Counted from the stretch's first letter, positions 46,796 through 58,890 are shown. The stretch: DNA of 64,000 bases from Sanghuangporus weigelae (GCA_033182465.1 CP137325.1:1860001-1924000), one strand, 5' to 3'. Notes: generated by a model from the letters alone, not told the origin. Numbers and translations: made by a program.

Positions 46796-48613
46796 TGTAG
46801 CGCACTGGCTCCTCCTGTGCCAGTACACTCATACTATGGCTCCCTCTTACTGCAGATACCATATCCCAGCACTGCCGACACCTGAGAGTGTGAGGGCACA
46901 CTCCTATTGCACTCGGGACATCATTTGAGCACGTATCCATTGATTCCAGCACACGTACTGTACTGCGGTGCCCTCCTATGGCCCAGATCAATCCGCCGAT
47001 GGCTCTCCGACACTCAGAAAGGTCCGCTGACAGCTCCTACCCAGCACCAGGCACTATAGGACACATCCCTCAGTGACTACGTGCCGCCGATCTTATGATT
47101 TACCATACGTACAGCCGTGCGGCGACTCTGGATGCCTCCGAGTCGGCCCCCCTTGGCGCCGATCAATGCGGCGGACACTCAGACATCCTCAGGTACCCTC
47201 GCCGACGCCTCCTACAGCTTACCAAGCAGTCCTCCATTGTCTAGGGAGCTATATATTGTCATATGTGCTTACATGCCTCATTACGATGTATCTGCCACCA
47301 GTCCGGCAGTCCCCCACAGCACTGCCGCTCCGGCCACTCATATTAGTCACTAGGGATCGCCCACACTCTGTATTGAGTGCCGCCGATGCATCGGACACCT
47401 CAGGGACATCGGCTGATGCGCCCTTTGTCTCATATACGCAATATCAGCCTCCAATCATCGGTTCCAATGTTTCCCGACTTCCCCCCGACGCGGCGGCCCC
47501 CATTAGACCATGTATGGAAGGTAGGCATGTGGTACATCGGCGTGCCAAGCCACCGACTCGCGCCGCCAAGCCCAACTCCACCGGCGCCCGTGTTATTGCA
47601 GATACTCAATATTTCATGTGATTGGATGCCCCCCTCACGTTGCCGCTCTCAGATTTCACCTGGGCGCTCCGGCAGCGGCCCTTGGCGACCCAGATGACTC
47701 AGGAGATGTTGTCAGACAGTAGGATGTGTCGGCGACAGCAGTAGAGTATATATAGAGCTTATACTAGCTTGTAGACGAAAGGATTCCAAGCCTAGCAAGG
47801 ATTCCAAGAGCATGTACCAGACCGAGCGCCAGAGTTCGAGATATCCCTCACTCTGAGTCTCCCCTCATGTACTGAGCCTCCCCCTTGACTATATACTATC
47901 CTTGACATCTCCTCTTGTTTGACTCCACATTCTACTTGCCTCCGCCGCCTCTGATACGCCTTTGCCGCTCTGACGTTCAGTGAGTGAGTAGGGCTTGGGA
48001 TTTAACCCTGAGCCTCCTCCCCACACTTTATACCTGTCCGGCGCCCCTCTATTCGACGTCGGCAACCCTTCGGCGACCCAGGCTTCTCATCAGACTCCCC
48101 TTCGGCGTCCTTTCCAGCCTTTCACTCCAGTTTATCCCATATATTGATCTTATACGGTCTTTTCCTTTCATCTATCGCGTTTACGCTACTTCGGCGGATT
48201 CCTGCGGCCTCCCCCTCAGTCCGGCACCCCTCTATTCGACGTCGGCGGCCATCCCACGACCCAGGCATCCTATCAGACAACCCAGCGGCGCCTTCTCCAG
48301 CCACTCACTCCATTTTATCCTTTATATTCATCTTATACGCTTCATACCTTCCTGTGGCCGAGTTTATACCACGTCGGCAGCCTCTTGTGATCCCCCCTCT
48401 CAAGCGGCGGTCCTGTTATCCTATTCCCTTTATCCAGCGGCATCCCTAGACCCATCCATTACGTCTCCGACGGTTCCTGGCACCTGCCGGGTAGTAGGTC
48501 TTTGAGAGTCTGATAGCGTCGGCATCCCATTTTTGGAGGTCCCTTCATACATTCAGCACCCTTAGTAGGACGGACATCTGTAGCACCTTCAGATACGACA
48601 CCGCCGACCGACA
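46796..48613 (+). repeat. TGTAG-family repeat, full-length copy E (CpG-rich)
   Basis: It starts TGTAGCGCACTGGCTCC, has the TATA-like GAGTATATATAGAG near 47746 and ends in a variant CGCCGACCGACA. It retains CpG at many sites where copies A, C, D and F have TpG or CpA, so it is the least mutated copy. Confidence 0.7.
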
Positions 48614-48707
48614 CCGCGCCGGATTAAACTGTTACGATGCGGAACATGGCGGAATGTGTGTCACGTGCGTGATTTTGGACCTAGCGCGTCGTTGCTTCTT
48701 ACACCAG

Positions 48708-48733
48708 TGTAACCCCGGGCCTACTCCCTAACA
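48708..48733 (+). repeat. 26-bp LTR 3' end, isolated copy
   Basis: The 26 bases starting TGTAACCCCGGGCC are identical to the last 26 bp of the solo LTR (17379-17404), but the sequence before them is unrelated. CTCAC follows. It may be the 3' end of a diverged LTR subfamily or a recombination remnant. Confidence 0.6.
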
Positions 48734-48738
48734 CTCAC

Positions 48739-49698
48739 GCTGCCGCTTGCAGATTTAGCCTGGGCACTCCAGCAGCAGCCCTTGGCAACCCAGATGACTC
48801 AGGAGATGTTGTCAGACAGTAGGACATGTCGGCGACAGCAGCAGAGTATATATAGAGCTTATATTAGGTTGGTAGATGAGAGATCAGCTTAGAAGTCGGC
48901 AGAGCATGTACCAGGCTGAGCGCCGGATATCCCTCACTCGGAGTCTCCCCTCATGTACTGAGCCTCCCCCTTGACTATATACTATCCTTGACATCTTCCT
49001 TTGCTTGACTCTTCATTCTACTTGCCTTCGCTGCTTCTGATATGCCTTGGCTGCTCTGACATTCAGTGAGTGAGTAAGGCTTGGGATTTAACTCTGAGCC
49101 TCCTCCCCACACTTTGTACCTTGTCGGCGCCCCTCTATCTGACGTCGGCGGCCCTTTAGCAACACAGGCCTCCTATCAGACTCCTCTGCGGCACCCTTTC
49201 CAGCCTTTCACTCCAGCTTAGTCTATATACTCATCTTATACAGTCCTTTCCTTTCTCCTATCGTGTTTACGCTACTTCAGCAGATTCATGCAGCCTCCCC
49301 CTTGTTCTGGCGCCCCTCTATTTGATGTCGGCAACCCCTCGGCAACACAGGCATAGTACTAGATGACCCAGTAGCGCCTTCTCCACCCACTCACTCCATT
49401 TTATCCCTTATATTCATCTCATACGCTCCTGCCGACCCTGTGTCCGAGTTTCCACCATGTTGGCAGCCTCCTGTGATCCCCCCTTTTGAGCGGCGGCCCT
49501 ATTAGCTTATCCCTTTCATACTTTGGCATCCCTACACCCCTCCATCACATCTCCGACAGTTCCTGGCATCTGCTGGGTAGTGGGGATTTAGAGTCTGATA
49601 GTGTTGGCATCTCGTTTTGGGAGGTTTCTTCATACATTCAGCACCCATAGTAGGACGGACATTGGTAGCGCCTTCAGAGACATACACCACCCACTACA
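48739..49698 (+). repeat. TGTAG-family repeat, 3' half copy G
   Basis: It starts inside the unit (CACGCTGCCGCTTGCAGATT) and runs to CACCCACTACA at 49698. It repeats the sequence of 47634-48613 in tandem with copy E. Confidence 0.7.
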
Positions 49699-50239
49699 CC
49701 GATCAGAAGTTCAAGCTTCAGAGGCCACTTTGGCAAAGCCTGAGCAATAGAGTGCACCTTGTGGAACATCTAAAATGAAGGCAAGTGACCATTGGTTAGC
49801 TCGAAATGGCTCGGAATAGTTCTTGATAGTGTGAAATGTTGATGAAGAGATCTAAGAGCCCATCAGAGTCTGGGTCCAGGCTTTGGAGTGCCGATTTCTG
49901 CTCAGGTGACTGGGGTGGTTGTCGGCGAGTTATAATATGATGAAGTATAAACAATGAAGTATGGTATGGCACCTGCAGCACAGTATTAACGAGTCTTCAG
50001 GGTCTTTGAAATGTGACATATGTGCAAGGGAAGGTGAAATGGCGTGTGCTAGTTTATGTACAAAGTCTTAGGTGCGTCCTAAGGTATAACGGAGTGCTTG
50101 GAAGGATTGAGCCATGTCGCATATACTCCTTAGGACTGTTGGAGTTGCTCGGATAGCTGGTGCACCAGTGTGTTGGACACTGGCATAATATGTACAATAT
50201 CTCCCACTGACACTTAAGATAGCACTATGTGCTACACTG
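49699..50239. other. Spacer without recognised feature
   Basis: Only short frames are present. Sequence near 50160-50236 ends GGGCCAGGGCACTACA, resembling an inverted TGTAG-family terminus. Confidence 0.35.
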
Positions 50240-50714
50240 GGCCAGGGCACTACAATGGTTTCTGCCTTCCATCCACAGAGTTTACATGACTGGGACAGAT
50301 CTGTATGGCCTACCCTTCATTCCGGTGCCCCCTTATTCAATCTTGTCAACCCTTCAGTGACACAGGCATCCTATCAGATGACCCAGTGGCATCTCTTCCA
50401 TCCACTCACTCCCTTTTATCTTTTATATTCATCATATATGCTTTCTGTCTCTTGTGACCAAGCTTACACCCCTTTGGTAGACTTTTATGATCTCTCCTTC
50501 CATGCAGTGGCCCCTTTATCTCATTTCTTCCATACTGCAGCATCTCTAGACCCCTCCCTCACATCTCTGATAGTCTCTGGCACCTGCTGGATAGTAGGTG
50601 GATAGAGTCTGATAGCTTCAGGCTTTCGTTTTCAAAGGTTTCTTTACACATTCAGCCTCTTTAGTAGGATGGACATCTGTAGCACCTTCAGATATCCACA
50701 CCACCTACACCATG
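50240..50714 (+). repeat. Divergent TGTAG-family 3' segment
   Basis: The sequence TGACACAGGCATCCTATCAG, the TTTATCTTTTATATTCATC block and TAGGATGGACATCTGTAGCA follow the last 450 bp of the family, with more divergence than the other copies. Confidence 0.5.
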
Positions 50715-50816
50715 ATCCTTCTCTGTTTCTAGGCTAGGACCACCTGATGGTTGCCAAGCTATCACTTCTCTAGTGCTCCATTCCTAGGCTGAGCTTCTGC
50801 CCCTTAGTCCTCAATC

Positions 50817-51424
50817 ATGGGGGAGACTGTGATATCAGGGTTCGGGATTGGCAATGCTAGCCAATCTTCATTGGTTAATCCTGGCAGCTGTGTGTGCTCT
50901 GCTACACTTCTTCTGTGCCTTGCCGCAACTTCAATGTCCAATAGTTGTAGTCCTACACCTGTCATTAGCTATAGCCTCTATCTGAGATGCTCACGGCCAA
51001 ACTACTCATCAATTGTAATTACCCTTGGCTCTGACATTCGCCAAGCCTGCATCAAGTGTTCTATCACTTCTTACATTAGATGTTCAATGTCTGAGGGCAG
51101 CCAAAGGAAAACTGGCCAATTCACTTCCACTGCTGTGTGACTGCACAAGGTCTAGTACTGATGCTGATTGATTCAAGCTCACACACCAACCTTCAGTGCA
51201 TAGACATCCCTATTGCTAAGCCATAAGCCCATGGTGTGGCCACTCTCACATGAAGGATCACATCACAAGTCCGAGCCCAACTTGAATCAGATCAACTCCG
51301 TAGGCATTTCTGGGATAAAGGAACATAATGACGATGCAGGCGCTCTACACGGTCATGACATCCCTGAAGTTCATCCTCCAGACATATAATTTACTCGTAA
51401 AACCCATGCGAAAGCAGTACACCT
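50817..51424 (+). repeat. Possible LTR start after a polypurine tract
   Basis: ATGGGGGAGAC is followed by TGTGATATCAGGG, the usual arrangement of a polypurine tract and 3' LTR start in gypsy-type elements. The 107-codon frame from 50817 has no recognisable domain. The LTR end was not located. Confidence 0.35.
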
Positions 51425-51472
51425 GTGATCATAAACGATGCAATATCTAATAGAACAAACGGTGGCCCAAGC

Positions 51473-53576
51473 TCAATAGAAATCCCGAGACCTGCTGAAT
51501 CGCAAGGCGCGTCGTTCTTTCTGCTCTACAGAGGCAGAAGGCGTGAAAGTCGCTGCGGGTCGAGCCTCACTCGCCGATGCGGAGGCAAAGGCGACGGAGC
51601 TGACAGAGATTGAGGCAGACGAAGGAGACGGAGCAACCTGAGATGACGAAACATGCTCGACGGCTGAAGCACTTCTCGAGGCGTCGCTCGGCCTTGCGGA
51701 GGCAGAAGATGAAGAAGCGGCACTGTGTACCACACTCGATGCGTCAGCAGCAGGAGCGGAAGATTCCGCCTGCTTTGCGGAAGACAGTGTAGAGACCGCT
51801 GGAACGTGGGCAGCCGCGCCTGCAGGGATCCGCGCGGTAGTACACGGCCCATCATCTGTCCAGACACCCGCAGCTCCTAAGCGGGACAAATATGAGTCCG
51901 GCAAACAGAAATAACACACTAGTCGAATCGGACCCACCTCCCGGAGTGTCATTGAATGACCACCATTTCGCAGTCCAGAGGTGGCCATTGAACGTGACCT
52001 GCGAGCCTCCATTGTACTAACAGCGTTGTAAGTATCAAACGAGACAGACGCAGGGACTTCACTCACCGCAATTGAATTTGACCATGAGGCAGCACCTGCA
52101 CAACCACCCGCAGTGGGCGCAGCAGTGCTTGCAGTGCTACTCGTGCTCCGAACGGTGCTAGTTGCCGGAGTAGTCGTCGACGTAGGCCGAGTCGAAGAGC
52201 TCGAGGGCGCAGCAGCACCGCCTGTCATCGCGTTCTTCGCCGCAACGTCATACCGACTGTTCGCTACACCGTCCATCATCAAACTTTATGCAAGAGCATA
52301 CATCGTAGGCACAACGCACCATAAGCCTGACTGGCATCCCACATCATAACACCTCCAAAGCTCGAGAACTGCGCCCGAGTCGTCTGGATGATGTTCGCCA
52401 AGGTCCCGGCGTCGACAAAACCAGAGCCTGCCGCTGTACTTGATGCGGGAGCACCGATGTAGACTTTGACGTTCGGGTTCGGCGATGTGTTATGTGCCCA
52501 ATCATCCCATTGTTGGAAGTTCCAGGCCTGCGACAATTACAACACTCAAAAGAGTCGGAATGAGTAAGGAACGAACAACTCACGTTGGGGTTGTTGAAGT
52601 TCTGTAATCCACAGAAGTTATTATCTAACAATCTCCGTTCAGTGACTCCTAATACCAAATACAAGGACACTCACAAAACTGAACGTAAACCGCATCAAAT
52701 CCAACCGCATTTATTACAGCACCAAGGTTCGCATCCGGGAATGGACACTGCGGCGCTGCCGTGATATAGTACCGCTTACTGGCACCAGCAGCATGGGATC
52801 GAATACGATTGACAAACGCCACGTAAGTCGTCGTCCCACCGCCTTCAATGTCGAGATCAATCCCGTCAAGGACAGCGGAACCAAAGGGACGTGTGGAGCT
52901 TGATCCGCCGAGGAAGATATTCCAGATGTTGTCCGCGAAGGATTCGGCCTGCGAGTCGGAGGTGAGGGTCACCGCGCCGGTTGCACCGCCGATACTGTAG
53001 AGATGTTACAAGAAGAACGATACGCGGGGAAGATCCACGAACCTGAGAGTGACGATCTTGCCGGCGGCTTGACACGTTTGGATGTCGCTCGCCAACGCCG
53101 AACAATTCGGGAGCTCGGAGCCAGGGAAAGTAGCATTATCGTTCGGGTTGCATATCTAATCAGAGCAATTATTAACATTACACCGAGTCGTATACGAATT
53201 CTCACATTGGCGAGATCAATGGAAGGAAGATTGCCCTCGCCAAATGCAGTTGTAAGGAAAGCAACTGGGAAAGTATCCGCGACGCTATCTGATGTACAGT
53301 AGAAGCCCAATCGTTTTTGGAAATTGGCTACATCGCTGTGCGTTGCGCCGTAGGAGTTCTGGCCCCAGTACCTGAGAGTCGCTGCTCAGAGCACATGCAG
53401 CAGGTCAATACTAGGCTACGCACAGTACCAACTAGGGATGCATGAGCCATGACGAATGAAATATTAATGAGAGGAAAAGAAGAGCATACGTTGTCATTTC
53501 GCGAGATATCAAACGCGAATGCGCTCCGCAGAAGAGACAGGACAGAGAACGCGGCGACGAACTTTTGAGCGAACAT
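51473..53576 (-). CDS. Class III (GH18) chitinase with a CBM5/12-like module and Ser-rich tail
   Basis: Minus-strand exons are 53576-53490, 53431-53424 (8 nt), 53371-53206, 53155-53043, 52994-52675, 52624-52584, 52527-52320, 52263-52067, 52016-51938 and 51876-51473, giving 540 residues. A signal peptide covers about residues 1-21 ([16 protein letters not shown]). YWGQNS begins the GH18 barrel. The catalytic motif [11 protein letters not shown] puts the proton donor at about E175 with D168, D171 and D173. After VMMWDAS ends the barrel, a Thr/Ser linker leads to [22 protein letters not shown] ... WTDDGPC (about 373-425), the pattern of a CBM5/12 chitin-binding module. The tail to 540 is Ser/Ala-rich and probably O-glycosylated. 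The enzyme should hydrolyse chitin outside the cell or in the wall. All catalytic residues are present. Confidence 0.9.
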
Positions 53577-54215
53577 TGCACTTGAAAAGAAGCAGAGAGG
53601 GCCTGGAGAGACACTGGTACATGATTATTATCATTCTAAGTTTTATAGTTGAGAGAAGGAGTGTGCCAGCGAGAGCGAAGAGAGAGCATGCGGGCAGAGA
53701 GACGATAAGGCAGAGGACTAGCTGAGGAGAACGAGAAACGGTATTCTACGTGGCAGTACAATAATATTACATAGATCAGTCTAATGACGTGTCATGGCCG
53801 ATAACACTGAGTACAGTACACTCCCATGGCGACAAGAAGATACTCGACGTGGCAGTCCAGGTAAAAGCAGAGAATGAGGTACCCGATACTTCAGCAAGTA
53901 GAATAGATCAGACACAGGTTGCAGTTTCGCTGACATAATATAAGCAAAAAATTAATAGAGCGGCCTCAGCCACTCCTCTCTAAGCAGCCTTGGAATCCTG
54001 TCATCATGGCATTTGTTTGACATTGTGTTTCTTCATTTTCATGTAATGCGAGCAACGGGAAAAGTGACTGGCCTGGAGACCTCAATTATTGCTGGGCACC
54101 TCAGATGACATCGTCGTGCGCACAGACATGGAAGATGGCAGTTGAACAACTCGTCCGTCTCATTTATTTCTAATCTCTGCCATCTCAGGACCCATCAGTA
54201 GTCTCTGGTCTTTCT
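53577..54215. other. Chitinase upstream region, no other feature
   Basis: This should be the chitinase promoter (minus strand). The purine-rich stretch 53590-53700 may be 5' untranslated. No further gene is seen. Confidence 0.4.
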
Positions 54216-55737
54216 TTGCCTGGCTTACCCTGTCTGTTTCAGCTACAGTACTATGCAAAACTCGGAGGTGCTCGACCGGAACGCCGCTTACCAATCTTTG
54301 CAAGCATCCTGGATGAATTATTGACATCGGTATACGTACCAGGAACCTATACGCAGCCGCGTCCCCCAATCTTGAACTTTGGATGCTATTGGATGCATTC
54401 TGTACGAAGGGATTTGCGTAGGGACCGAGTGCAAGTGTGAGCAGGATACCATGCGAGTCTCATGAACAATGTCCCAAAAGACGACAGCAGCAAGAAGAAC
54501 AAAGGGAGTGCAGACTCATGCAGGAGCTTCACAGTTTGCTCATCCTAAAGCTTTCTCTCGCGAGTGCAGCCGAGGTAAATCCTCCATCATTTAGTAGTAA
54601 GCTGACTAATTTGGAATCCGAGCAGGCAGGACTCCGCAGGAGCAGCAAAATGTCGCCGCATCTGACGCTGAAACGACAGTCTCAGCAGATCTTCTGCCAG
54701 TGCCACGCTCTTCGAACGGCGATACCGATGATTACAGTTACCGTTCAAAAGAATGATAATGCAGGACAGTCGTAGCGCGCCGAGTCTGGGAAAACAAGGT
54801 CCTTCAATATTAGTGAACTGCTCACAGACAGCCCGAGTTCGTATGGCTGGTGCTTCAACCTCTAGTACTCTGTCGACATCAACTTCTCAACTGGACTCGG
54901 AGACGGGAGATGATGGCGAGCCCGCTGCGTTTGGCGATGTCTCGGTCACGCGGCCGAAATATAGATGAAAATATGACCCCATCTCATGGGCACACACATG
55001 GTCAACGTACGGTTGGCTTTGTTTCCTCATCGGCAACTACTGCTGGTGTCGCCGGAACTTCAAAGACACTGGACGCAGGCATGGATGCACACGTCGTTAT
55101 CAATACAAATGATGCAGACGATGGGGCTACAGATGGTGTAGTGGCTTTGGAACAGAATGCGGATGTTGATCTTGTCATAGGAGGCCCTCCCGGTCGTCCT
55201 GGTGCTGTTTGATGCGACGCATCGCACCCGCGCAAACACATCCTTACGCCCCGTGCAGTACTTGTCGCGCTACCTTTGCATATTAATAACCATCCTTGCG
55301 ACATTTCCCGTCCTCAAGCGCCTGCCCCTACTGCAATGCCTGTCACTGCAGAAGATGCAGCTCCTTCTCGGGAACCAGACATCAGGAAATTCAGGCAGTC
55401 GATACATGCTAACGTTGTACTGCGGTAGCTCTTGGCTCAGCGCCTGCTCCTAGACCTTCACATCGACGTCATCGCCATCCATCATCATACAGAGGAGCAA
55501 GAACCGTACCGCGAAGACGGCGTGTTACTCGGCCTCCAGTTGCTCGCGTACTTGAGCAATTACTCACATGTTCGTCAGGCATTCTACAAAGATCCCGCAG
55601 TGGCAACTGCACGGGGACGGAATACATGCGCTACAGAAAGCTCCGCATGGCGTCAGACAGAAGACGATCCTGTCGCCGTTGCAGTCCCAGCGGTAGCTGC
55701 TACTGTGGGTTCCAAGATTTCCGATTGTATGTAATGA
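54216..55737 (+). pseudogene. MUB1/samB-like relic (MYND-family regulator without its zinc finger)
   Basis: The best block, 55432-55734, reads DGVLLGLQLLAYLSNYSHVRQAFYK, which resembles the conserved centre of fungal MUB1/samB proteins; these act with the ubiquitin ligase Ubr2 or in morphogenesis. Upstream pieces in different frames have the acidic low-complexity character of that family (NDADDGATDGVVALEQNADVDLVIGGPPGRPGAV, ending at 55212). The frames do not join through clear introns, the N-terminal armadillo-like part is not visible, and no MYND finger follows. I infer a pseudogene or remnant duplicate; family assignment is from memory of the motif. Confidence 0.4.
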
Positions 55738-56993
55738 GCCCAACCAAGATCTTTATCTTCTGATTGAATGGCAGGCAAATTTTACTTCTGGTATCCTCAC
55801 GCTAGGCGTACTCCTGGTGCTCGGATATAGATTCAGTCCAAAGCATTTTGTATCTGCGCATTACATTGTTTGCTTAGAAGACGCGCCGGAACGCGAAATA
55901 AATGCTGAATTGCGCCGCACATGACCGCACTTGCTTGATCACCGCCCTCTTTTCTGGTATAGAATCTATATCTGGGACTTAATGGAACCAAGCAATCATA
56001 CTCACCAGGCTCTCGATCTTCCGACCTCGACAAACTACGTCCTCAGGCACGTTCAAAATGTCCGAGTCGCATCACTTAGCACATTCCCATCTCCCGACTA
56101 AGGGATAGTTTTATCGTCGCGTCAGTACAAACTCGTCCCTTTTGATAAGGCATAAATTGTTTCCCTTCTGTATATTAAGCACGCATTACATGTCGCGGAC
56201 CAGAAGTAGTCATGCACGGAGGCGCATCACGTTCGAGGATGACATGATATTCCGACCCACCAGGATTCTGTTCCCTCTCGAACTTCGATGCACTTTTGGC
56301 TTCCATTGGTGGCTGGCGTTCCCTCTCAGATTTCGATGCGCTATGGAGCGTTTGGGCTGCATTGGTGGCCGGCGGGTTCTGTTCCCTGTCTGACTTACTG
56401 TAAACGTAGGTTTTGGGCTCCATTGGTGGCTATCTTGCGCCTCCCGGCAAATCGAATCGACCTGTCTCATACCGGAAATAACGTTACCTTCCAACTTGGC
56501 TTCACCACGAATGATGTATCTACCCGATTCCCGAAGTGATGTATGCAAGCTATTTCACTCATGGTTCGTGATTTATCTGCCTAGTTTATACTCTCTTCAG
56601 CCTTTCTCAGAGAACAGTACATCGCCAGAATGCATGATATCGCCGCCACGAGCGCTTGCTTGAATGATTTTTGATTTCGACGGCCTTACGACTGTCCTAT
56701 TAGACAACCGCACTTACGTCGGACGATATCTCTCATCTTTAAAATTTCTCCCAGATTCATTAGATTGAAAGGCACGAATGCATCTCACCCGCTCATACGA
56801 AAGATACGTTGAAACATGAATTTTGCAACTTAGATCATGCAAAACGGTTGGGGTTTTCGCTGAGCCACGAAAATATCTGTTTTACAGCGTTCGCGACAAA
56901 AAAAAGAGATGAAATCACGTCTGCTTCAGTATAAAGCTGTAACTTCTCTGAGTGTTGGACTACACACACCAACTCCCTTCAGCTTCTTCGATC
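55738..56993. other. Intergenic with a short repeat cluster
   Basis: No gene was recognised. It contains the imperfect tandem repeats at 56280-56440. The last few hundred bases should include the promoter of the Tri5-like gene: CAGTATAAAGC at 56928 is a good TATA candidate, about 65 bp before the start codon. Confidence 0.45.
56280..56440. repeat. Imperfect tandem repeat, three units around CCATTGGTGGC
   Basis: Three units of roughly 55-75 bp contain TTTGGGCT(C/G)CATTGGTGGC or a close variant followed by a TTCCCT(C/G)TC motif. They are not obviously coding. Confidence 0.65.
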
Positions 56994-58120
56994 ATGTCCT
57001 CTCTAGCAAATGCCAGTGTTCGCGATCCACAGACTGAAAATTTAACTCCCCCGGTACAATTTACGTTCATTATACTGTCTCACCTGCATCATTTGACTTT
57101 TCTCGTCTTAGACTGATAGAGCGTCGCTGCGCACCTTTCTCACTACATTCTTGAAACGATGCAATATTCAATATCAAGGCTCCGAACAACCCATCGCCAA
57201 ATTCGAGGCCCTCTGTATCGCTGAAGCCTCAGCTAGGGGCTACCTTGGCGGCGACGATGCCATTCTTCGTCTCTCCATAGGGGTCGGTGCCACGATAGGA
57301 GCAACAGGCTATGCTCACCTACGTGACGAAGGAGTCAAGATATACATCGCCTTATATACCGGCTTTATGACCTACCTTGACGACGTGTGCGTATCCTATA
57401 TCGACGCAATCCGAGAATTTGTGCCTCGATTTGTTGCTCGTCAACCTCAGCTGCGCAAAGAACTGGACGACTTCGCTGCTCTTCTGCTGGAGATGCCCCG
57501 TTTTCACAATGCTGTGGCTTGTAACATTATTTTGACGAGTACGCTCGATTATATGTCCTCGCTTCTGATTCAATATGATGTTCTCGGAGTTCCTGTGAGT
57601 GGACACAGCCCAAGGCTCTGGCTCTTGGAAGCGTCGCTCTTACTGATGTCTCCCAGGTACCCGAGTCTGCTACAGAATATCCTGTGTTCTTCCGTCGTCT
57701 CTCCGGCATTGGCAATGCCTACGCTGCCTTCATCTTTCCTGCCAGTCTGCCCGTCCATTCTTGGATATTTGCATTCCCAGACATCGCATACTGTGTGTGC
57801 ACTCTCAAGTACGTGTACTTTTTATTTGCGCAGTACTGGCCTAACGCCAATTCCAAAGTGACATGTTGTCCTTCTACAAGGAAGATCTGGCCGGAGAGGT
57901 AGAAGATACTTTAATATGGCTCACTGCTCGCAACCGCAACATATCAGTATACGAATCGCTCTGCGCCATTGGAAACGAGACCGTGGACGCTCACAATCGC
58001 GCCCTGCGCGCGTTGGCGCCGTTCCAAGAAGCTTATGAGGCCTATCGTAATTTCGCGAGTGGGTATCACGGTTTCCATGCCGAGTCAAAACGCTACAAAC
58101 TGCAGGACCTCGGACTGTAG
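56994..58120 (+). CDS. Tri5-like (trichodiene synthase family) terpene synthase
   Basis: Exons 56994-57053, 57112-57594, 57657-57808 and 57859-58120 join in frame to 318 residues, the usual size for basidiomycete Tri5-like enzymes. The Asp-rich region reads TYLDDVCVSYID (D110-D111); the third acidic residue of a DDxx(D/E) motif is absent. The NSE triad NDMLSFYKE (N232, S236, E240) is formed exactly across the last intron, whose acceptor is AAAG. The C-terminal ESKRYKL (about residue 311) supplies the Arg-Tyr pair. The family cyclises farnesyl diphosphate; the actual product is unknown. A TATA box lies about 65 bp upstream. No tailoring enzymes are adjacent. Confidence 0.85.
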
Positions 58121-58890
58121 GGACCAGAGACTGAATCCACATCTACGTAGATCCATTTGTATTTGTCATTTCTGTGTACGAGCGGATATAGAGTATGGAC
58201 TTCCGAAATAAATAGAGACAAAGCACCTGCTTCCATGCTAGCCAAGTACATGAGAATTATGTGTTCCCGACTGCGATTTGCTGATTGCGGCATGCCGCTG
58301 CTGATTGACTGATTTTTTTAGAGAGTAGACCACGCTGGCCGAAAGCGGCGGTGAAGAAAGCAGCTACAATGGAAGCCCGGTCTTTGCTACGCCGCTGTGC
58401 GCTGCGCCGCAAAAGATGTCAAAACGACGAAGAGACACACCACGTCGAACTTCGAAGTGAATATTGCATACGAGAAGCAGAGAGAGCGTCGAGGAAGTGC
58501 ATGCAGGAAAATGGTTAAAACAAGATAAATTATCTTGATGCGTGCACGGTCCTTTTTGGACGTTCTACTGATACTTCCGACCTGATGTCTTTTGCAACAA
58601 CATAGTCACATATCATCAGCATAGCCTGACGTGATGCGACTTCGTACGAGCTGACAAAGCAGTGTCTGGGAGTGTTGCTGACTGATGTGACTCGCTCTTT
58701 ATAAGTCGCCAACAGGTCTTCGCTTTCTACGCTCAACATCGTCGTACGTTAACGGTGAGTGCCCGTTTCCTGCTCAGAATCGTCAGAACGAGGTGTTGGT
58801 GTTGTCTGGATGGAGTTCTGATGGCTGGAAGGGGTGGATGGGTCAACCTAGTTCAGGATGAGATGATGCTGACTGAGCCTTTTTCAGAAA
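58121..58890. other. Intergenic and probable 5' UTR intron of RPL10
   Basis: GTGAGTG at 58754 and the acceptor TTTTTCAG at 58880-58887 suggest an intron in the 5' untranslated region of the ribosomal protein gene, ending three bases before its ATG. The remainder has no recognised feature. Confidence 0.45.
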
